Of a DNA stretch of 64,000 bases, positions 57,001 through 64,000 are shown piece by piece; the stretch's first letter is position 1, and every line of letters begins with the position of its first letter. Source of the stretch: Liolophura sinensis (lineage: Eukaryota > Mollusca > Polyplacophora > Chitonida > Chitonidae). The translations under genes were made by a program, and so were the position numbers. The stretch lies in the NCBI RefSeq assembly GCF_032854445.1, contig NC_088305.1, positions 995,001-1,059,000 on the forward strand, in the 5' to 3' direction. The notes beneath the pieces are model-generated. The model was given only the letters and a program-made list of their open reading frames with translations, was not told the DNA's origin and did not search any database.

Positions 57001-59396
57001 TGCATTTCAAACCGAAAAGTTTGAGCAATCACTGACAAACTTTTCCGGTTTGTGAAAACCACGAATTTTCACTTACATTGCGAAGTCAAATTTGTAATTT
57101 TGGTAGAAGGCTAGTAGTCACTAGGGAACTGTATGTAAGGCAGATGGCAATGTAATTTCAATATAATTCCTGTGTCACCCGTTCCAACCCCGGAGAAATG
57201 GGGAGTAAATTTAAATAAGCACCGTTGGCTCCAGATGATTTTTTGTAAAATAAACAACTCTTCATAAACGGGACATGTTACCTGATAATAACTTGACAAA
57301 CAGCTGGACATTCAAACCAAACATGTTACCTGTTGGGGATTCCGGGACCGTTATATGGCCTTAGTACAAGATTTTGCCCTCTGATTACTCTCTGTCTCGT
57401 GTTAGAACTTGTCCCTCCGCCCCCACCACCATTTGGCCTTCCGCCCAGGTTGATACGACGGATGAAGTTCTGACGGGCGCCCCCCGGCTGAAACCGGGCA
57501 GCATAGGCAACACTGACTAACACGAGCCCAAGGCAGACGGGAAATATCTGAAAATATTTAGGACAAATATCAATTTTTTCATTGCCACAGGACTATCTGG
57601 CGCATGTTTATCACAGGACTATATGGCGCATAATTACCACAGGACTATCTGGCGCATGTTTACCACAGGACTATCTGACGCATGATTGCCACAGGACTAT
57701 CTGGCGCATGATTACCACAGGACAATTTGGCGCATGTTTACCACAGGACCATCTGGTGCATATTTATCACAGGACTATCTGACGCATGTTTACCACAGGA
57801 CTATCTGACGCATGATTGCCACAGGACTATCTGGCGCATGATTACCACAGGACAATTTGGCGCATGTTTACCACAGGACCATCTGGTGCATATTTATCAC
57901 AGGACTATCTGACGCATGATTACCACAGGACTACCTGGTGCATGTCTACCACAGGACTACCTGATGCATGTTTAACACAGAACTATCTGGCGTATGTTTA
58001 CCACAGAACTATCTGGCGTATGTTTACCAGAGGGCTATTTGGTTTATGTTTACCACAGGACTGTCTGGCACATGTTTACCACAGGACTATCTGACGCATG
58101 ATTGCCACAGGACTATCTGGCGCATATTTATCACAGGACTATCTGACGCATGGTTACCACAGGACTACCTGGTGCAGGTTTACCACAGGACTACCTGATG
58201 GATGTTTACCACAGAACTATCTGGCGCATGTTTACCACAGAACTTTTTAACATCAGTGACTGTTCATTGCTTCTCTGGCGTATGTTTACCAGAGGGCTAT
58301 CGGGTGCATGTTTACCACAGGACTATCTGGCACATGTTTACCACAGGACTATCTGGCACATGTTTACCACAGGACTACCTTGTGTATGTTTACCACAGAA
58401 CTATCTGGCGCATGTTTACCACAGGACTATCTGGCATATGTTTACCACAGGACTATCTGGTGCATGTTTACCACAGGACTATCTGGTGCGTGTTTACCAC
58501 AGGATTATATCAGGAGCTCGTTGATAAAACTACATGTATCTGTCCTTGTTTAGCATATGTCTGATCGTGGTTAAATCCAAAGAATGAGACCTTAGCCCTA
58601 TAAATAAGTTGGAGCTCTCCAATATGGACTCGAAATCGTTTAACAGATAATAATTCTTTTTCTTTCAATTTTTTGAGCAATGTTGAAGTATTTTTGTTCA
58701 TATGTGGATATGCTATAAGAGCTTTACTTTATGTGATTTTCGAATTTTAAGTCATTTTATTTATTTTACCTTATTTCAAAAGCGAAAGTTTCCTACTTTT
58801 TCTAATTTTAGATGTCAATCAAAGCTCAACGGAGATCGTGTACTATGCCAGAATATTGATTTCACTCAGTCGCCTAGAACATACGTTGCGTCTTTTTAAC
58901 ACCAGTGACTGTTCACTGCTTCTCTTTGCATGATTACGTCCTATTTTCGTACGGTATATACTTCCTTAATTATGTGGTAATTTGTGCTAAACGTCGTTTT
59001 GGGAATTAGCCTTGTGATTATTGACCTGGAAAGTCCATCTTGGTCGACGGCTGGTATACGAATGTCTTTTTCGGCGCATAGATGCAAGAATCAGATAAAC
59101 GTTTAAATAGACCTATTTTACATATGCCGGAATTAAATAGAGGTACAGATACTATACAGATTATTGGATGTTATCCAAGAATCACCAGCTATACACACGA
59201 CCGGGCGTTAGGCAAGCATCAAATAAATACATAAATAGACCCCCTATAAACATCACCGGGCGCCATGCAAGAATCAAATAAATGCATAAATAGACCTGCT
59301 ATACACACAACCGGGCGTTAGGCAAGAATCAAATAAGTAAATGAATACTGTATAAAATCGTACTGGCGATAAAAGACTTACCAGACTTCGGGTCAT
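54058..59396 (-). CDS. Secreted Cys-rich peptide precursor, copy C (five exons, intact)
   Basis: Coding exons on the minus strand: 59,396-59,382, 57,547-57,330, 56,235-56,131, 55,266-55,141 and 54,241-54,058. Exon lengths and phases are identical to copy B (648 nt, 215 aa plus stop). The signal peptide differs at one residue (IFPVCLGLVLVSVAYA). Mature-region changes against B are scattered and mostly conservative (FLRRINPVGG to FIRRINLGGR, QQIENFFQSHP to QQVENFFQRNP), and all 12 cysteines of exons 4 and 5 are kept (CGCTQFTC, CTEVGSCGMGTC, NGCCCQ). Alternative frames of exon 3 contain a stop in this copy, which fixes the reading frame. Intron 1 has grown from about 228 to 1,834 bp by a 26-bp minisatellite. 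Function unknown; secretion is predicted. Confidence 0.75.
56452..57018. other. Block-C-specific insertion of about 570 bp
   Basis: Lies in the intron between exons 3 and 2 of copy C, breaking the sequence that is continuous at 10,848-10,870 in block A. No terminal inverted repeats, target duplication or homology to other parts of the window seen. Confidence 0.7.
57590..58510. repeat. 26-bp minisatellite in intron 1 of copy C
   Basis: About 35 units of CCACAGGACTATCTGGCGCA plus TGTTTA, with variants TGATTA, TGATTG and TATTTA. Blocks A and B carry only two or three degenerate units (11,440-11,520 and 35,670-35,745), the probable seed. Since 26 bp is not a multiple of three, each plus-strand frame repeats a 26-residue motif; these open frames are artefacts. 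Confidence 0.95.
58511..59180. other. Unique sequence in intron 1 of copy C
   Basis: Not present in blocks A or B. A phrase of about 30 bp (ACCAGTGACTGTTCACTGCT with TTTTTA before it) at about 58,890-58,925 recurs at about 58,238-58,272 inside the minisatellite. No gene supported. Confidence 0.5.
59190..59340. repeat. Short tandem triplication, intron 1 of copy C
   Basis: Three degenerate units of about 55 bp containing GCTATACACACGACCGGGCG, TTAGGCAAGCATCAAATAAA and TACATAAATAGAC. Blocks A and B have about one and a half units. Confidence 0.75.
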
Positions 59397-59444
59397 TTTT
59401 GCTGTTGTTTGACGACAGAAGCAGGTTCTTGAAACTGATGACAA

Positions 59445-59484
59445 ACTGACTTGTATTCCGCTACTGAAGACTTGGAAATTTATA
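59445..59484 (-). promoter_or_regulatory. Core promoter of secreted-peptide gene, copy C
   Basis: TATAAAT at 59,484-59,478 with TCAGTTT downstream and the leader to ATG 59,396. Only about two base differences from A and B between TATA and the exon 1 donor, against much higher divergence on both sides. Confidence 0.65.
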
Positions 59485-60359
59485 TGTTTGCGATTTACTT
59501 TTTTGTATTTTTAAGATTTTTAAAACTTAATCGACCGTTTAATATAAAAATAAGGCTAAACAATACAACGCGTACATATGCACGTATCACTGGATGGTTT
59601 TATATATTTTTTTTAATTCCTAAAAAATAGTATGCATAACCAGCCATCTGGAACTATCAGTTGGAAAAATGTGTTGTTTTATAAACGTAAATACAGTTTG
59701 ATTGCTAAGCTGAGGTTAGGTACCTCAACTCTATGGGGAACTTGAGCATCACATAATATATATAATACAGACAAAGGAATTTTTCACGCAACAATGCATA
59801 AAGCATTGGTAACCTAAAACACTGATAAAAACGGGGTATAATTGTGCGTGAAAATTAGGTCTTGTGAGGATGTTTTTTTCTAATTTTTATTTTACGTGTG
59901 AATCAAGAAATAGTAAAAGTATTATACATGAATACTGACATACAGGGCGGGAAGAAAACCCCGAGGGACTTGTTTCATCTTACAGTGCAGTAGAGTCCAA
60001 AAGGAAACACTGAAAATTTTCACGGATTAATGGCCGAAATTGAAACAAAATTATCAGTGGAACTAACTATATAGTAGATCAGATATTTGTACCGTTTCTT
60101 TGAGAATAACCAATCCGTTATGGTAAGCTGTTTTGATATTTATTCTATGATTATACACTGTAATCTCTGATCACGTTTAACATGTTCATCCTGTGTTTAC
60201 GTTTTTAATACATGCGCTTGGTTTCTAAAGACATGAATTTATTTTATAAATACTTACACTGATTGTATAATTACATTACATTGATTGTAACAAATGTGAT
60301 GGGTTTATTGCTTAAGTGGAGTTTCCAATGTGTATAATCAACAACAATCTAAAGTTGTC

Positions 60360-60515
60360 TTATTATCAGTTGCTGGGTAAACACATTTAAGTATGTTACA
60401 TTTAAACATTGTATTATCAGTTTCTGGATAAACCCGTTTACGTGTGATACATTTAAACATTGTATTATCAGTTTCTGGATAAACCCGTTTACGTATGATA
60501 CATTTAAATATTGTA
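60360..60515. repeat. Tandem triplication of a 51-bp unit, block C only
   Basis: Three units of TATTATCAGTTTCTGGATAA, ACCCGTTTACGTGTGATACA, TTTAAACATTG. Blocks A and B have a single unit (12,381-12,432 and 36,615-36,667). Confidence 0.85.
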
Positions 60516-60549
60516 TTATAAGTTGCAAAGAGGTGTTTATGAAACTTTT

Positions 60550-62185
60550 CCATTATACATATGTAAAATATTTTTATACATATGCGTAATTCTTTTGTAC
60601 ATGAGTGGATATCTTGTGAGCATGCATGAGTATAACTAAAACGTTATTTTACATATACATATACAAAAGTTTTCAGCATAAGTGAATGCACAAATACATC
60701 GAATCTTGTAGACACGTGTACGAATAATTGCACATTTGCATGTATGTAGATGCAAAAGACAGGGGAAGTGTTAAACATATTTTTACTAATATGTATAATT
60801 AGAAAAAAATACCCAAACTGCTTGCCATTTTCTGTCACGTTAGACCGAATTTTATACTATATGTCAGTGTTGACTAACTCCAAAAACCAAGTCCCGAGAA
60901 AAAATAATTTGAACTGGATGAAAATGAAAATACGTTTACAGAAAAAGACCGCATAAAAGAAGAATGCCATTGAAAACTGTCTCTAAAAAGCTGTTCAGTT
61001 ATATTTTAAACTTTTCCCACTGAATTCAATGCAGTTAATGATCGAGTTGCAAGATGACCTTTATAGACTATTCTTTCAATTTCAGGGAGGCCACCTTTTT
61101 TTTCATACATTCATCTACAGGCGAATTTCTTTTCAGAACATAAATGAAATATTGTTTTAATCATGGGCTGTAAGAGCTATACCAACATTAAAACCCGTGT
61201 TTAGACTTGAAAACACGTCTTGTCCCTAAACACAAGCCATGTGTTTCATGAAACCCATCATAGTTTTTAAACATTTGAATGCTTTTAAATAAATGAATCA
61301 AGAGGAGATATGACGATGTGATCAGCACTTTGTCAGCAATCGAGGTTTACACGGCTAGTAATACTCAAGACGAGAAAATTTGGGCGGCCTGTTTGCTGAC
61401 AGGAAACCACTGTAAGCCGTGCTCCCGTGTTCAAGCATATGGTCATTCAAATACCTTCATAATAATAATTAACAGTGTAATTCGCCAAAATAAATTAACC
61501 CAAAATGCCGACAGAATGTTGAAAGCACGTGTAAATCAAGTTCCCAAGGTTCATGATTTCTCTACGCATGCTTAACTCGCTAAAATATTTACGAATAAAG
61601 ATAAATGACTTTCCATCAATGGTAGTGGAGAAGTCAATTCCCATGAATACAGATAAGGTTTGTCGATAACCTTTTTGTATACTGTTAACGAGGTCACTAA
61701 TAGCTTCTGAGACTGACAATGTAAACTGTACGGACTATTTAAAATCACCGTAGGCAAAGCGTCCAACAAGGGTTAAACAATTGTTCACTAAAAGGCGTCT
61801 TTACAAGTTGGTAATTTTTTTCTTGTATTTTTTAAAATTCTTTTTGCCAATACTTGCCTTAAGTAGGACACGTCTCTTACTTAGTATGGTACACGTGCTT
61901 TACTGTCTTTTTACTCTGTTGTACGGTGTTCATACTGAATAAACACGAATAAGTGCATTAACACTTGTCTGGCGATACAGACTAACAATGAACTTCTGGG
62001 GATGTTGCACGTTTACACGTTAGATTTAACTATGTTAGACGCTGCTTAATTTCATTTAAAATTGTAATTATTTCTTATCGTTGTTTTCTGCCTAATTCGT
62101 TAGATCTCCTAAAACTGAAATGTTATTTACAACTTTGATAATTAGATTTAAACTTGGTTAAGTGTAGAATTTCTTTCTTTCTTTA
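60550..62185. other. Non-coding upstream region, block C
   Basis: Diverged counterpart of 12,480-13,754. The small frames seen in A and B at this position are broken here. A roughly 300-bp stretch (61,495-61,770) has no counterpart in A or B. No gene supported. Confidence 0.45.
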
Positions 62186-62189
62186 TTTT

Positions 62190-62330
62190 ATTTCAGGTTT
62201 ACACCGTACTCAATAATATTTCAGAGAGGAAGCCAGCATGAGCTGGACTGGAGCGGCCGGAGAGGAAGCCAGCATGAGCTGGGCTTGAACTCACAAAGAC
62301 AGAATTGGTGAGAGGCTCCTAGGTCATTGA
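62190..62330 (-). mobile_element. SINE copy, block C (internally deleted)
   Basis: Counterpart of 13,755-13,990. It has lost the middle and carries a local duplication of GAGAGGAAGCCAGCATGAGC. Confidence 0.7.
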
Positions 62331-62649
62331 AACGTTGCAAAATGTAGCACTTTACAAAATGCTTAGAAAATACTGTAGTTTAACACAAATCTAAGTCATA
62401 TTAACACTATTGGGCGTTGTGCTTCGCACAATAAATGTTGAAAATCTTCGAGCCTATTAAACATTAGCTTACAACTTGCAAAGCATCATCACGCAAACTA
62501 ACATTTTAAAATGTTTTCACTCAATTTTACAGCATTTAAAATGCTGTATTATTTTAAAACTTAGAAAATGGTGGTAATCAAACACTGGCATTTTAGGTTT
62601 GCAAATTCAAAAAAACAACCAAGACTGTCGCAGTAAATTCATGTATATT

Positions 62650-62872
62650 ATATATATTCGATTGGTGATTACGACGTGCTCAAAAACATTTCCGTTATAC
62701 TACGTCGACCAGAATTATGGTTGAAGAAAACCGGGCACAGCCCAGGGGAGACCCATGACCATCTGCAGGTGGCTGACAAACCTTGCCACGTACGGCCCGT
62801 TTGCGCATGAAGGACCTTCGTGTACAGCACACTCGCTTGTCGGTAATTTATTAGCTGTTAGCCGCATGAGAA
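62650..62872 (-). mobile_element. Second SINE fragment, block C
   Basis: Counterpart of 14,283-14,510 and the last sequence shared with A and B. Confidence 0.6.
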
Positions 62873-63489
62873 GTAAAACCACAGTAAAAAAAGTAGTGAA
62901 AAAGTGTGGATACTGTTTCATTTTTTTCAGATATTTCATTCTGGTAACAGAGAAGGGAATATAGGAGATTAAATATTTTTTACGAACTCACCACCGATTG
63001 AGAGTATAACAATTCCAACCACCCTGTCGCGCCTTTAGCCATGTCAAAAGCAATTTGTTTACCTCTCTCTCCTTCTTTCTTTAAACATTCGTATATAAAC
63101 TGTTGTTATTGCTAGGATTCTGCAGCTGGAAAAGCACAATAAGAGCAAGCCTACCTCTTTTCATCTATGACACAACCATTATATTCAGATGCATAGCAAG
63201 ATACTACAGTAAATGGAATGAAAAGCTAGTTTAATAACAGAACACAAAACAGGCTAAGTATCAAAGCACAAAAACAACAACGAAATAATAAGAAAGTAAC
63301 AATCATAATGGCTTTTAAATTTTTACGCCATTATTTTACGCCAGTATTGTTAGCATTACTCGGGAAATAATCTGGTAGATGCCAAAGGTAAGAGGTTTAC
63401 CCCGAGCGCTCCGGAGTAGCGTGTGACCAAGACGGCTCAATCTCTAGGACACACGAGGTACGGTTTCAAATAAATAAATAAATCGATCA
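62873..63489. other. Unique non-coding sequence right of the array
   Basis: No homology to blocks A or B and no recognised gene. It includes an AAATAAATAAATAAAT run near 63,466-63,483 that may be the tail of an old retroelement. Confidence 0.4.
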
Positions 63490-63955
63490 ACACTGCAATA
63501 ACTAGAACGGCGTATTTTTGCAGTGAAACTTTCTGGAAGTTTTCGAAAACAGTGTATTTTGTATAGTATAATTTTTTGCAACTTTTCGCTACAGTCTATG
63601 TTTTAGCTACACTGTATTTTTGTATAGTGTAATTTTCTGGATGTTTTCGCTACGATGTATTTTTGTATTGCATAATTTTTTGCAACTTTTCGCTACAGTG
63701 TATTTTTGTAGAGTATAATTTTCTGGAGGTTTTCGCCACAGGGTACTTCTGCATAGTATAATTTTATGGAAGTTTTCGCTCCAGTGAATTTCTGTAGAGT
63801 ATAATTTTTTGCACGTTTTGACCACAGTGTATTTTTGTAGAATATAATTCTCTGGAAGTTTTGGCCACAGTGTATTTCTGCATAGTATAATTTTGTGGAA
63901 GTTTTCGCTAGAGTGTATTTTTGTGTCGTATAATTTTCTGGAAGTTTGAGTAATT
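63490..63955. repeat. 43-bp minisatellite
   Basis: About eleven degenerate units of GTGTATTTTTGTATAGTATA, ATTTTCTGGAAGTTTTCGCT, ACA. Minus-strand frames across it (Leu/Tyr/Lys-rich) are repeat artefacts. Confidence 0.92.
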
Positions 63956-64000
63956 TGTAACTATTTAAGCATTTACACGAATTTAGAATCAATCCTAAAC

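Larger units (their letters stand above)
53270..62872. repeat. Tandem segmental duplication, block C (partial, diverged)
   Basis: Homologous to A 7,470-14,510 and B 31,770-38,740 in the same order, but more diverged and with several insertions: about 200 bp at 54,825-55,025, 570 bp at 56,452-57,018 and 1.6 kb at 57,590-59,180. Homology stops at the end of the second SINE fragment, exactly where A and B continue into the CT-rich minisatellite. Confidence 0.9.

Noticed and set aside
57582-58564. Overlapping plus-strand frames with repeated YHRTIW / LPQDYL peptides
   Set aside because: Products of the 26-bp tandem repeat, open in all three plus frames and located in an intron of a minus-strand gene.

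Overview
This is eukaryotic, animal, non-coding-rich DNA. The most likely source is a mollusc. A complete tRNA-derived SINE at 29.2-29.5 kb (A and B boxes, 12-bp target duplication) and many fragments of it carry a 3' tail of a type I associate with molluscan repeats (a 'GTATAAGTGAAATATTC' core followed by 'GGCGTAAAAC'); a second SINE tail and HARBI1-type and non-LTR remnants fit the same picture. I cannot name a species. There are GT-AG introns, a TATA promoter and AATAAA signals, and no prokaryotic gene organisation.

Layout. 0-6 kb: a reversed, cut-off copy of a 3.3-kb repeat element, an exon of a Harbinger-type accessory protein, and a three-exon HARBI1-like transposase pseudogene. From 6 kb to about 62.9 kb the window is a tandem array of a roughly 19-kb block separated by a 50-bp-unit minisatellite: block A (about 7.47-26.27 kb), block B (about 31.77-51.07 kb) and block C (about 53.27-62.87 kb, homologous only to the first half of A and B). 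A and B are nearly identical over most of their length, with an offset near 24.2-24.8 kb; C is visibly more diverged. The A/B junction minisatellite is split by a 3.3-kb mobile element (28,185-31,512) with direct terminal repeats. Block B contains a 200-N assembly gap.

The main result is a gene that ORF calling misses because it has five short exons. Each block carries, on the minus strand, a TATA box, an initiator-like site, a first exon encoding MTRSL followed by a GTAAGT donor, then four more exons giving a predicted secreted protein of 215 aa: signal peptide, Arg/Gly-rich linker, Gln/Arg-rich segment, and a C-terminal half with 12 cysteines. Copies B (32,836-35,869) and C (54,058-59,396) are open throughout; copy A (8,381-11,648) is a pseudogene with several independent lesions. 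I do not recognise the family; one cysteine cluster is loosely EGF-like. Copy B is a mosaic: its 3' exons resemble C and its 5' exons resemble A, with the switch near 34.1 kb, which suggests gene conversion or unequal exchange.

The rest of blocks A and B is repeat: a CT-rich 105-bp minisatellite (3.4 kb), a 54-bp repeat with CRE-like palindromes, a decayed LINE (ORF1 and reverse transcriptase remnants), microsatellites, and a 46-bp minisatellite. No other convincing host gene is visible. All identities are judged by eye; no alignment or database search was run.
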